Shown: piece by piece, positions 10,321 to 19,944 of the stretch
Position numbering within the stretch: the first letter of the stretch is position 1
How the letters are laid out: every line of letters begins with the position of its first letter
From: Macrolepiota albuminosa
Taxonomy: Eukaryota; Basidiomycota; Agaricomycetes; Agaricales; Agaricaceae
NCBI GenBank assembly: GCA_027475525.1
Contig: JAMWFC010000059.1
Coordinates: 558,001-622,000, forward strand
Direction: 5' to 3'
Length of the DNA: 64,000 nt
The notes under the pieces: generated by a model
The model's database searches: none
Told to the model about the DNA's origin: nothing
The model's input: only the letters and a program-made list of their open reading frames with translations
Position numbers and translations under genes: made by a program

Positions 10321-11252
10321 TGTCTACCCCTTTCTAGTCCCTCCTCATCCTTTTCCCTCTTCTCGAGTTGCCGGTGTGCACGTTGTGTGGTTTGTCGTTC
10401 TTTGTACGCGTGGCAGAAGCAACAGAGGAGTACTATCTTTGTGGAAGGTGTCGGCAGGATTGACTGATGCGTGATCGGGTTGATTAGATTGATCTCGGAT
10501 ACCCTCCGAAATCTTTATCTTATCTAACCCTGCGGCTGTTGCCTTGATATCTTTGACTGGCTGTTTCGTGTACCCGGACGTCGTCAGGCCGTTTTGGAGT
10601 AGTGGGGTGGGGAGTGGTCTTATTTCTGAGGTACGTCGGGTCTACAGTTTTCAACCCCACATATCAACTTACCGTTTTCAGCTATATGTGTCGTACATAG
10701 AACCAATATATTTCTTTTAGTTCTCTCAGGCTACGTCTTAGTTTTGAGACATGCGTATCAGGATCATGGATGTCCAGACGATAGAGCACAAGGGTAATGA
10801 AGGAGACAATGTGTCTTTCCTGTTTGTTGCACAGAGTAAAAACTGCGAATGGTTACAACACAAAGTTGTGCCAAAAAAGTCAGGTCATCTCAAGGGAAAC
10901 GGGAATAAATGCAGACAATAATTTCCTTCAAAGGATACGAAGTGAATTGCTTTGTGCGACCAACATAATTTCAACGCCGATACCCGCACAAACGCCCATT
11001 GAGGTTTCTGATATGTGCAGCTAGTGTTGTTTTAGTGGTTGCCAACCAGGTGACCAACGATGTTTTTCATTCCAATCGGCAATTCAAGGGGGAAAAGAGT
11101 GGAATCCTAAAGCAGGATATCATCGGCAGATCGTATCGTGAAACGTGGTACCTTGTTCAGTGGTGAAAGTGTGTGTTCAACCACAATATAACAAGAGAAT
11201 GGGGATTCATGACGTTGTGTGGCACAAGTCATTCAAATGAAATGCCTATGGT
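10321..11252. other. Intergenic, no recognised gene
   Basis: Short open frames exist on both strands, but none shows a recognisable motif or sustained coding character. CpG content is higher than in the transposon-derived parts. It separates the LINE remnant from the 3' end of the APH-type gene. Confidence 0.4.
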
Positions 11253-12149
11253 CTAGATAGATGACAAATAACGAGGAAAAGATGATTGTGAGGAAGAGGC
11301 GAGAGCGAAATCACATGTCAGCTCCTCGTGATACTTGAAAGCAGGGTTGTTATAGATGGAGGAGTGCCACAACGAAGGCATCCCAAACCCACGAATGGTC
11401 ATAGTAGTATAATCCCAATATTCTGGAAGCCATCCCGCACACTCCCAATCAATGATACCGGAGATATGTCCGTCTTTCACGAGGATATTGTGCCGCATAA
11501 GGTCGCCATGTGCAAACACAATGGAATGCGACATATCTGCTAAACGTTCAATTTTCTTCGTCCCTTCATCGAATTCCGCTCGGCTCTCGTCTGTTTGACC
11601 ATGGTTCCGAGCGCGCACAAGATATCGGAAGAATTCGGACTTGTCAGAGCATGGGGGAATTACACCATTACAAGCGCGGAAGGTTTTGATGTATGTGCCA
11701 GTGATAGAAGATATCTCTGGGCTGCGAGGATTTTCGCACTCCCTAAGACGAAGGAGACATTGGTGTAATTCGCCCATAATTGCAGATCGTTCGTCATCAG
11801 AAAGGTCTTCCCACACCTGCGACAAGAGTTGACCTGGTACACGCGTCATCCAGATTGCACCAACTTCTGCGTATGGACAGATTGCATAAAATAGAACCCT
11901 TGGGACAGGAAGCCCGAGAGAGCGAGCAAGTTTCATGGAAAGCGCTTCTTCCTCACGAGTGCGGTCTCCATACTTTAGGATAGTATTAAACGGCATTGTG
12001 TAAATGTTCACGATGTTCTCGAAAGGATCCTGTATTTTGAAGAACGTGCAGTATTTGCCGTAGCAGTACGACAGGATCCCCACGATGATTTCCTCCAGGA
12101 CGAACCACGATACTCTCCTAAAGAGCTTGGAACGCTTTGCAGGAATATT
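11253..12149 (-). CDS. Aminoglycoside phosphotransferase-like (APH) kinase-fold protein
   Basis: Main exon of an APH/choline-kinase-fold protein of the kind expanded in Agaricomycetes. In order: WFVLEEIIVGILSYCYGKYC, FFKIQDPFENIVNIY, an ILKYGDRTREEEALSMKLAR block (lysine-bearing N-lobe), GLPVPRVLFYA, IWMTRVPGQLLSQVW, then the catalytic loop IVFAHGDLMRHNILV (Brenner motif HGD....N) and the metal-binding ISGIIDWECAGWLPEYWDY. The stop is at 11253-11255. Upstream, a 49-nt GT-AG intron (GTATGT donor at 12198, GACTAATC branch site, AAG acceptor before 12149) would join an exon beginning near 12290; that exon and the start codon are uncertain. Substrate unknown; fungal members are not known antibiotic-resistance enzymes. 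Host-like CpG content. Confidence 0.75.
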   Translation of the reverse strand, partial: NIPAKRSKLFRRVSWFVLEEIIVGILSYCYGKYCTFFKIQDPFENIVNIYTMPFNTILKYGDRTREEEALSMKLARSLGLPVPRVLFYAICPYAEVGAIWMTRVPGQLLSQVWEDLSDDERSAIMGELHQCLLRLRECENPRSPEISSITGTYIKTFRACNGVIPPCSDKSEFFRYLVRARNHGQTDESRAEFDEGTKKIERLADMSHSIVFAHGDLMRHNILVKDGHISGIIDWECAGWLPEYWDYTTMTIRGFGMPSLWHSSIYNNPAFKYHEELTCDFALASSSQSSFPRYLSSI

Positions 12150-12439
12150 CTTCGCAGGGATAGATTAGTCACGTCAAAGCTTAAAATGGAAGACATACCA
12201 GCATTATAAAGTAGAGGTTTGTTTCAGAATGTTCAAATCTACGAGCTGGAAAGATGTTGATGTTGGACGAACGGCTAAGGGACCGGATATTCCCGCTACT
12301 TGAGTAGTGGGTTCCCCGACTCTCTTACGTAAGTAAGTAAGAGAAAGGAAGCTCGAACGTCTCAGTTCCCCTCAAATTTGCCCAGATCATGTGATGTTCT
12401 AGAAGTTTCTATTAAGTTCCTTATAAGTACTTGTTTTAT

Positions 12440-12800
12440 CTTGCTTACTTTTTTCAAATCATTAGTCACGACTTTAAACTTGTCTGTTTTGTTACCATTG
12501 TCTGCTACAGCTATTCATAAGCTATTTGTCATAATACTATACCAACAGACATAGGAATGATACGGATGTCTCTAAAACGAGGCATCCAAAAGTCAAAGAA
12601 AGGCTCCCTAAAAATAAAACAAGCCAAATGGCTATCTGCTGAAAACTGTAAGCAGGTGTCGAAAACTGTAGATGCGGGAGACCGTACCTCAACCCAACCC
12701 ACAACGAGTAAAGGCGACGAACTCAGTGCATAAAACAGTGAAAATAAGCGACAGGCCAATATTACGGTCAAGGGGATAGCCGATGAGTGGCAGTGCTCGG
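12440..12800 (+). repeat. Decayed repeat also present at 47440-47700
   Basis: The core GCTGAAAACTGTAAGC and TCGAAAACTGTAGA, and further on GATGAGTGGCAGTGCTC, have counterparts at about 47540-47690 in the same order and orientation (TCGAAAACTGTAGACTC; GATGTGGCAGTGCTCAGC). In one + frame both read ...CK..SKTVD.G..., so this may be a coding remnant of an unidentified element. No domain recognised. Confidence 0.35.
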
Positions 12801-13366
12801 CAGGGACATGATCTCGGGACTTGCACCGAGATCAAGCTCCATCCGATCCAACATCAGCCATCAAAGTTATCCCCGAATGATGACATACCATTACAACGAC
12901 GACAAATCTGCGTCCTCAGCACTTTGACACGACATACCATGACCACGCTACCATGACATGCCCAGGAGCGCCAGACCCGTTGGAACATGACGACGCTTTG
13001 AATACCACGCAAATACGTGCTGGTCCGTGTGTAGAGGAAGAAGATATAAAAGGGACGAGGTTATGGGGGAGTTGGGCAAGCAATTGACTTGCCACGGCTT
13101 GGAGTCCCCAGGGAGCAGACGTCTTAGGCCAACGTGATTAGATTGACTTTGGGTTTTATTAGTATTAATACTATTTGATTCCCAATTTTAGTGTGAATTT
13201 TCATTTGCATTATTATATTAAAATCAATAAAACTTATAACAACTCCACTTTACAAAGTGTGCACGCACATAACTGAGCCCCACAATCTTAGTGAAGTTAA
13301 ATTGACTTATTTAAAGTCTAGTCTTATTTCATTAAGGCTACTTTACTATATAAGTAAATTTACATT
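12800..13366 (+). promoter_or_regulatory. Gypsy-C 5' leader, probably including LTR promoter
   Basis: A TATA box (GATATAAAAGGG, about 13043-13054) lies about 315 bp upstream of the gag start, followed by an AT-rich leader with AATAAA (about 13226) before gag. This TATA-to-polyA order is that of an LTR, but no second copy exists in the window, so LTR edges and a primer-binding site cannot be set. The gag frame opens at 13367. Confidence 0.4.
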
Positions 13367-14992
13367 TTGCATCATCTAAAGCCCACCACGAGGGGGCTTT
13401 TTGTTACACAAACAAACACTTTGTCGGATCTCCATTTGGAGTCCAACCCACCCAAAAGAAACATTAGTTTCGCACCACCAGGTTCTTGGCCTGGCATGCC
13501 TAAGGTTACTACACCAAGGGCAAAAACCATTATTTCTCCCAGGAGAAGAGAAACTCGTGCATCCTCCAAGGGCACAGTTACTAGTCTCCCGGATCCAGAC
13601 GTTGTACTTCAAAGACGAAAACTTCGGACTGAGAAGTACACGCCTACACCACAAACACCTAAGTCTTCATTGCCTGAGCCAACTAAGTTGACCAGCATAA
13701 TGGAGCAACCCATGCACTATAAAATGCCATTGCCTGAAAGTAGAGATGCACCTAAGTTCAGAAACAGTGAGCCTGCTGAGGTTCACAGGTTTCTGCAAAG
13801 AATGCAGTCTCTATTTGACCATGCAGGCATTGTTGCGGATAGAGAGAAGAAGAGGAGATTATTGGAATATGTAGATGCTCAAACTGAGCAGGAATGGAAG
13901 GGGTTTGACAGCTTTGGAGATGAGTCTCCTTGGGCCACTTTTGTGAAAGAGGTCCAGGAGTCATATCCTGAAGCTATGGATGATGCAGGAAGTGTGGCAA
14001 ACCTGGATAGGATATGTAGGGAGCATGCCAGGCTAAGCAGAGGGGATGCTCCTGAGATCCATTCTCTAATCAGAAAATTCAGGGCTGAGGCCAAAAAGCT
14101 GGATAGCATTGTAGGGAATGGGGCACTAGTGGACAAGTTTATGGGGTGTTTTACACCCACCCTGGCAGAGTTAGTGGAGGAGAGACTCATCCACAAGCAT
14201 GGCCATTACAGGGATCCCACTCGTAATCGCCACAAAGACAACAAATATGATTTGTCTGAAGTGTTGGCAGTGGTGACAGCCCTAGTAGATGGAACAGCTG
14301 TCAGGAAGTCTAGAGGAGAGACCACCAACAGGGAGGTGGGTGGAGTAGTGGTAAAGAATGAGGAGGCAGAGGAGAAGATGGCTCATCTGCAGGACTCCAT
14401 GGTTTCTATTGGGAAACAGGTTGGTAGTATCCAGAGCGCTATGCAGGCACTGCAAACTAGCCAGATGGATATGAGGAATGCCTTCCTAAATACCAAAAGT
14501 CACCATGGAGGACCAACAGAGAGGCCTGCTCAGGCCATGATGCCAATCCCTGGTGGAAGCACATATTGCTTCTACTGTTGGGGAACTGGTCACCAGATAG
14601 CAGAGTGTGAGCAGGTGAAATCAGATGTACAAAAGGGATGGGTGATCCTAGTGGATGGGAGGACCAGAATGCCCAACAGAGCTCCTCTACCCAGAGAACC
14701 ATCCAGCATATCACCACATGATAGAGTAATGAAGTTACATGACTCTCAAGTGGGGTTGTACTTTGGCTGGGCTGAGGAAGCTCAAGACATCCCAACCTAC
14801 TCTACTTACACCAATGCTGTAAGAGATACTAGGGATGACATGTTGGAGCGCATCCAGCATGGAGAAGCAGACAGGCTAGGAGAACTGGAAAAGGGCTTTC
14901 AAAGACTGACAGAAGTCATGTCAGTCTTAGTCAACACCAGGCATGCTCCTAGTCCTGGTGAAGGACAACAAGGAGGGTCCAAGGATTTTTGA
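13367..14992 (+). CDS. Gypsy-C gag (541 codons)
   Basis: Intact frame. A basic, proline-rich N-terminus (to about residue 100, RRRETRASS and RRKLRTEKY) is followed by a retrotrans-gag-like helical region (about 115-310: FRNSEPAEVHRFLQRMQSLF, LLEYVDAQTEQEW, LVDKFMGCFTPTLAELVEERL), a short coiled-coil stretch (about 330-370), and one CCHC knuckle at residues about 401-414 (CFYCWGTGHQIAEC, CX2CX4HX4C). It makes the structural protein of the virus-like particle. The frame ends GAT TTT TGA and overlaps the next frame by four bases. The intact 1.6-kb frame implies a fairly young insertion, unlike most elements here. The start codon is not certain; an internal Met near residue 44 is an alternative. 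Confidence 0.85.
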   Translation: MHHLKPTTRGLFVTQTNTLSDLHLESNPPKRNISFAPPGSWPGMPKVTTPRAKTIISPRRRETRASSKGTVTSLPDPDVVLQRRKLRTEKYTPTPQTPKSSLPEPTKLTSIMEQPMHYKMPLPESRDAPKFRNSEPAEVHRFLQRMQSLFDHAGIVADREKKRRLLEYVDAQTEQEWKGFDSFGDESPWATFVKEVQESYPEAMDDAGSVANLDRICREHARLSRGDAPEIHSLIRKFRAEAKKLDSIVGNGALVDKFMGCFTPTLAELVEERLIHKHGHYRDPTRNRHKDNKYDLSEVLAVVTALVDGTAVRKSRGETTNREVGGVVVKNEEAEEKMAHLQDSMVSIGKQVGSIQSAMQALQTSQMDMRNAFLNTKSHHGGPTERPAQAMMPIPGGSTYCFYCWGTGHQIAECEQVKSDVQKGWVILVDGRTRMPNRAPLPREPSSISPHDRVMKLHDSQVGLYFGWAEEAQDIPTYSTYTNAVRDTRDDMLERIQHGEADRLGELEKGFQRLTEVMSVLVNTRHAPSPGEGQQGGSKDF

Positions 14993-16014
14993 GGAGCTCA
15001 AGGAAGGAAGTGAGGGAAGCTCCACCAGTAATACCCACATTTCCAGAGAGGCAGCCACAAAATTCCTGGAAAGAAAAGCTAACTTTGAGGATTCCACCCA
15101 AAGTGGCACCCAAGTTGGACTTACCTTTTGAAAAGGTGCCAGCTTTGAATGAGAGGCAGGAGGTACCAGTGCAGGACACTGGTAGGAGTTCCATTCAGGG
15201 AACTAGGAAGGAGTTGGAGAAGATGGTTGAGAAGCTGTGGGAGGTACCAGTGCCACTAACCACCAGAGAACTTCTGGATGTGGCACCTGGTTTGAGGGAG
15301 GTCATGGTACAAAAGTTGGTACCAAAGCCTCCCAGGCCTAAGGAACCCAATATTCCTAGGGCAGCTGCTCAACATCTGACAGCAGTGGAGAAAGAGCCTG
15401 ACAAGATAGATGTTAATGATCTACCTATGGCCACCTACTTCATTGCAGATGGAACACAATCTGGCTTGCCTACTGGTGCAGTAGTGCACCAAGATTGTGT
15501 TGCCACTTACTTGGAAAACATCCCAACAGGAGAAAAGCCAGTAGTGGTATATGTAGCCAGGGAGTTGCAGGTTCTGAGATCTCTCAACCCAGTTGTCAAT
15601 CAAAAGGGAAGAGCAGAGGCAATTCTAGATAGTGGATCTCAAATAGTCTGCATGGCTTTAAGAGAGGCTCTCAATTTAGGATTGACCTGGGATCCAGACA
15701 TTAGGCTGAGGATGGAGAGTGCCAATCAGCAAGTGAATGAATCTGTTGGTTTAGCACGTAGTGTGCCATTCACTTTTGCTGAAGGGTTCACTATCTATCT
15801 ACAAGTGCACATCTTTGAAAGTCCTGCTTATACTGTCTTATTGGGTCGTCCATTTGACACCTTGACAGAGAGCAACATTCAAAACTTGCAGGATGGCAGT
15901 GCCATCATCACCATTCGAGACCCTAATACAGGTCGTCGAACTGCCCTGCCTACTATTGAAAGAGGCAAAATGCCAAAGGCAGGGGCTGCTAGGGAGAGTG
16001 AAGCAAAATTTTGA
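14989..16014 (+). CDS. Gypsy-C protease frame
   Basis: The frame is -1 relative to gag, overlapping it by TTGA; no ATG at its head, so it is probably read by frameshift or is a decayed fusion. The proline-rich linker (about residues 1-150) leads into an aspartic protease: AEAILDSGSQIVCM at about 209-222 holds the catalytic D-S-G, and YTVLLGRPFDTL (about 283-294) is the second conserved hydrophobic-G turn. It processes the polyprotein. It ends AAA TTT TGA, again overlapping the next frame by TTGA with another -1 step. Confidence 0.8.
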   Translation: MRSSRKEVREAPPVIPTFPERQPQNSWKEKLTLRIPPKVAPKLDLPFEKVPALNERQEVPVQDTGRSSIQGTRKELEKMVEKLWEVPVPLTTRELLDVAPGLREVMVQKLVPKPPRPKEPNIPRAAAQHLTAVEKEPDKIDVNDLPMATYFIADGTQSGLPTGAVVHQDCVATYLENIPTGEKPVVVYVARELQVLRSLNPVVNQKGRAEAILDSGSQIVCMALREALNLGLTWDPDIRLRMESANQQVNESVGLARSVPFTFAEGFTIYLQVHIFESPAYTVLLGRPFDTLTESNIQNLQDGSAIITIRDPNTGRRTALPTIERGKMPKAGAARESEAKF

Positions 16015-17480
16015 GTCTCAAGGAACTGGTCACAGACCAGGGAGAGATTGCAATAAGTCTTGCTGAGACTCAGGAAGGGGAGATTGTGGTGACTGGATAT
16101 TCTATGGAACATAGTAAATTCAGTCAGGAAGAGTTGAGAGATGTGTATTTGCATGCTTTTACAGCAAGCAAGGAGTGTGAAGAGAAGGAGCAGAAGACAT
16201 TGTCAGCATATTTGAATGGGCATTTAGCTCAAATACCTGACAGTCTTGAGGAGCTGCTAGTACAAGAGGAAAACTTAGAGTCAAAAGCAGGTGTGGGGGA
16301 GACAGCCCAAGTATTTTCTAAGAAATACAAACCTGTGGCTAGAAAGGTTAAGCCTGTACTAGGTACCTCACCCGAGGAGTTTAGGATTGAGAGGTGCATT
16401 ACTGGAGACCCACTGGCAGACATGCCTCAGTTGGATCCCAATCCACCAGAGTTCAAACCCACAGGGAGATACACAGCTGAGTGCAAAGAAGTCATTGACC
16501 AAGCCCATGGTGATGGTTTTCTTTGGCCAGAGGAGATGAAAGCAGTACATCACCTTATGATGCTGCAAAACCAGGCTTTTGCATGGGATGATTCTCAAAG
16601 AGGAAGGCTGAAGGAGGAATTCTTCCCTCCAGTAATCATGCCAGTAATCCCTCACACCCCATGGGTGTTGAAGAACATTCCTATTGCACCAGGTCTTAGG
16701 GATAGAATCTGCCAAATGATAAAGCAGAAGATTGAGGCAGGGGTCTATGAACCCTCTAACTCCTCATATCGCTCCCAATGGTTTACAGTGTTAAAGAAGG
16801 ATGGTGAAAGCTTGAGGATAGTCCATAGCTTGGAGCCTTTGAATAAAGTGACCATAGCACATTCTGGGTTGCCACCAGCAACTGAGGAACTAGCTAGTCA
16901 CTTCTCAGGCAGAGCTTGTGGAGGGATCTTTGACTTGTATGTAGGATATGATGAGAGAGTACTAGATGTGCGCTCTAGAGATTATACTACATTCCAGACA
17001 CCATTTGGTGCTCTGAGGTTGGTTACCTTACCAATGGGATGGACAAATTCAGTGCCTATCTTCCATGATGATATTACATTCATTTTGAAAGATGAAATAC
17101 CACATGTAACTTGGCCATACATTGATGATGTACCAGTCAGAGGGCCACCTCATAGATATGAGTTGGCAGATGGTGGTTGTGAAGTCATACCAGAGAATCC
17201 AGGCATTAGGAGATTTGTATGGGAACACCTGCTCAATGTGAACAGGGTGTTACAAAGAATCAAATATGCAGGAGGGACTTTCTCTGGGAAGAAATCAGTA
17301 GTATGTGCAGATGAGATTGTGGTTGTTGGCCATAGATGCTCTTATGAAGGGCAGAAGCCAGAAACCAAGAGATTTGCCATAGTGATGGGGTGGGGTGACT
17401 GCAGGGATAAACATGAAGTAAGGTCATTTTTAGGGACCTGTGGTACCTTTAGATCCTTTATCAAGGACAGTTCCAGGGGT
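16011..17480 (+). CDS. Gypsy-C reverse transcriptase, truncated
   Basis: The frame stays open to 17570, but homology ends at about 17475. Pre-RT linker (residues 1-230) then RT: PVIPHTPWVLKNIPIAPGLR, IEAGVYEPSNSSYRSQWFTV, IFDLYVGYDER (first catalytic D), FQTPFGALRLVTLPMGWTNS, and YIDDVPVRGP (about 370-379) holding the catalytic pair; then CADEIVVVGHRCSYEG and RSFLGTCGTFRSFIKD. This is the mushroom Ty3/Gypsy type with YIDDV. The rest of RT/RNase H, integrase and 3' LTR are gone: the sequence switches to antisense Gypsy-D gag. The last ~30 codons to 17570 belong to that other element. Confidence 0.85.
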
Positions 17481-18468
17481 CTCTGGGGCTGTCTCCAGGT
17501 CTTGAAGGTGCTAGGAATGGAGTTAGCCCTACGGCAAGTTGACAAGCCTACTGTGCGGGCAGTGGGTTGATTGAATAGGCCTCCTGTCAGGTTGAGGGAC
17601 CGTAGTATGGCTGAGGCATTTTGTCGCTCATCCTGTTGTCATTGCTCTGGAGTGGGGACCATGGGGGCTGCTGGAGCCAGTTCTGGAGGTTCCCGTTGGA
17701 TGTGAATTGAGTGGCCTGGGTCTGCAGGGTTGTTGAGGGGTTGAGGGGAGGGGAACACATGGACTTCATCGAGCAGTTGTTGCAATTCTTTGCAGGGGAT
17801 CGTGTTGCACCTGTACTTTACCATAGTTGGCTCTGGGAGTTCTCCCCATGTGAGGCGATCCCCAAATTTGACCAAGCAATGGGCCCAGTCCTCTGGAGTG
17901 CCTTCGAAGTTGTCGTGTCCGAATTCTGTGAGCAGCACCCTTGTCCATTGTGCAAAGTCCTCTGGCAAGATCCTGAGTAAGCAGAGTACTTTGTCCCGTT
18001 GCCATTCATACTCCTCAAGGCATCGTTGTCCCATTGGCAAGGGAGGGGTCTGAGTGGGTGGGGCAGCAGCCGGGTAGTGACGAGGGGGATAGTTGGGGTG
18101 GGGGGGTCCCTGGAGTTGGGGAACGGGGTGCTGGTAGCCATAGTAGGGAGTGGGTGCAAAGGGGCCCTTGCTGGGGGGAATCAGGCAAGGTCCACTGGGA
18201 AATGGTGGGGTCTCCGGCAGGCCCCCAGGGATGCTCCAGTATGAGGGGACCTCCACGGGTCGTGCCATGGCTAAGTTGGGCAGAGGGGCCCCAGATCATA
18301 GAGGGATGGGTCAGGGGCCCAGTGGTGGTGGAGATATTGGGGTTTGTACGGGAGAGGTGGGTAAGTGAGGCAGGGGGTCTGTGCAGAGTAGTGATCGGGG
18401 ACTGGACGCCTGTAAGGGTCAGTCTGGTAGCCCGTGGAGTAATAGGTATGAGTATACGTAGCCATCAA
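17475..18468 (-). pseudogene. Gypsy-D gag N-terminal part
   Basis: Minus strand, beginning near 18465 (MATYTHTYYSTGY...) about 35 bp inside the LTR at 18500. The N-terminus is extremely proline/tyrosine rich (YPPRHYPAAAPPTQTPPLP), followed by a helical part (DKVLCLLRILPEDFAQWTRVL, FGDRLTWGELP, CKELQQLLDEVHVF). It carries a frameshift near 18270. It is cut at 17475 by the junction with Gypsy-C RT. Position next to the LTR and composition argue for gag; no zinc knuckle remains. Confidence 0.6.
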
Positions 18469-18499
18469 AAATGGTGTAAGGAGGTTAGTCTTGATATTA

Positions 18500-19230
18500 T
18501 GTCAGATTCCACTGAGTCAGGGGCTTTTCCAGAAAGCAACGCCCTTACAATGCGGACTTGGTCCACGGATACTTGGGTGTCTGGAACTCTGGGGTTCAAG
18601 ATGCAGACAGGGGTAATCCCAGGAGAGGGGACTTGGTCCGGGGGTTTTGGGTTGTGGGTAGCTGGGGGTTGGGTGGGGGTCAAGTCATGAACTGGAGGTT
18701 CTAAGACAAGACCGAGTTAGCAAATTACAAGTCGCAAAGTACGTACCAAACTTTAGAGCACACGGTTATTCAAGTGTGCCAGTCAGAGCATACCAGTCAG
18801 TGTGTACCAATCAAGCAAAGGGGCACACAACAATTCAAGTTAATATCAAGACTAGCAAATACAATGGGGGACTACGCTATAAGTACTATGGAGCCGGGTC
18901 TTGGGGTTCTGGAGTGTCTGGGATGGGTTCCAGGAGTCATTGAGTAGTGGGCAGAGACTGTATACTTGGATTGCATGTGTGGGGACGCGGATCAATTGGT
19001 GCAGAGTGAGCTGTGATGCGTGATGTGTGATGGCCAGAAGCAAGTCACGTGATCTGATCATTGATGGCGGTTGATCCCAGAGTCCATGATGTGGGGTTCC
19101 TGGGGGGGGCTGGCTGATGGCGGCGTCGGCAGCTGTGGGGGCGGGGCGTGTTGTGGAGTTGACAAAAGAGGCTCCCGGATGGGGCTCCGGAGATGTCCCA
19201 GGGAGGTTCCAGAGGGGAGGGGTCGTGACA
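18500..19230 (-). repeat. LTR-D copy 1 (Gypsy-D 5' LTR)
   Basis: 731 bp with inverted ends TGTCAG...GTGACA; the + strand ends GGGGAGGGGTCGTGACA. Two further copies in the same orientation on the + strand lie at 55268-55991 and 61425-62160. Gypsy-D gag on the minus strand starts just inside 18500, so this is the 5' LTR of a minus-strand element whose 3' half is missing. Confidence 0.8.
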
Positions 19231-19944
19231 GTGCTGGGCTCTGTGCACTACCAGCATGAGAATCCTTCTTCTCTGACACCTGCCTCCTAGCAACTGGCGA
19301 CTGCTTCTTAGCAACCAGGTTCTTGCCAGCGGCTTCTCGCTCCTCCAAGGCCTTTGTCCTCTCCTTGGCATCTCGTGAGGCCTCTGCCAGCACGTCCTCA
19401 CAAATGGCCACCATCTCAGCATTGACCTGCATATTGGCAAGCGGTGCCAACACCTCTTGCTTACTATGAGGAGACAGATCAGACCACAGCTAAGTTAGAA
19501 ATCACAGTCAGAGATACTCACTCAGGTGCTGGCACGCTTACCATCATTGGCAAGGCACCAGAAAGGATATCCTCTAACTCATCCTCAATAGTTGGGATGG
19601 GAGGAGGCACTTAAGGGATCTGTTAGTAGCAACACGGCAACTATTGGTGACGACTCACAAAATGAGAAAAAGGACCCAGCCATTCAGCCCCATGGTTATC
19701 CATGTACCATGCATGACACCACTCCTGCACCTCAATCTCCCTGTTCCAGCCTACACCAAGGACACAAATGTTGTACCAACGCTCCAACAGCTTCATAACT
19801 GCAACAACCAAGGTTTGGAGGCGCCTCTGCACCCACACCCTTGATGCGCCTAACAAAGTTATTGGCCTTGGCAATGTATGCGTTGGCGGCATCCTGAGCT
19901 TCCTTTGAGGGGACGGGGGGCAGAGTTGGAATATGGAAAGACAT
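19231..19944 (-). pseudogene. Unrecognised split gene, minus strand
   Basis: Starts at 19944 (MSFHIPTLPPVPSKEAQDAA, then AYIAKANNFVRRIKGVGAEA), shifts frame near 19815 to MKLLERWYNICVLG..EVQEWCHAWYMDNHGAEW (to about 19641) and, after a gap with possible introns, to an alanine/lysine-rich helix (19453-19231: VNAEMVAICEDVLAEASRDAK). LTR-D cuts it at 19230. I do not recognise the family; position and style suggest a gene carried by a transposon. It overlaps the divergent + frame at 19878-20574 only at their 5' ends. Confidence 0.35.

Noticed and set aside
11253..12149. An acquired antibiotic-resistance gene (aminoglycoside phosphotransferase).
   Set aside because: The sequence fits the large APH-like family native to mushrooms; there is no sign of bacterial origin and a fungal intron is likely upstream.
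18034..18690. Plus-strand 218-codon glycine/tryptophan-rich ORF.
   Set aside because: It is antisense to the proline-rich Gypsy-D gag and runs into LTR-D.
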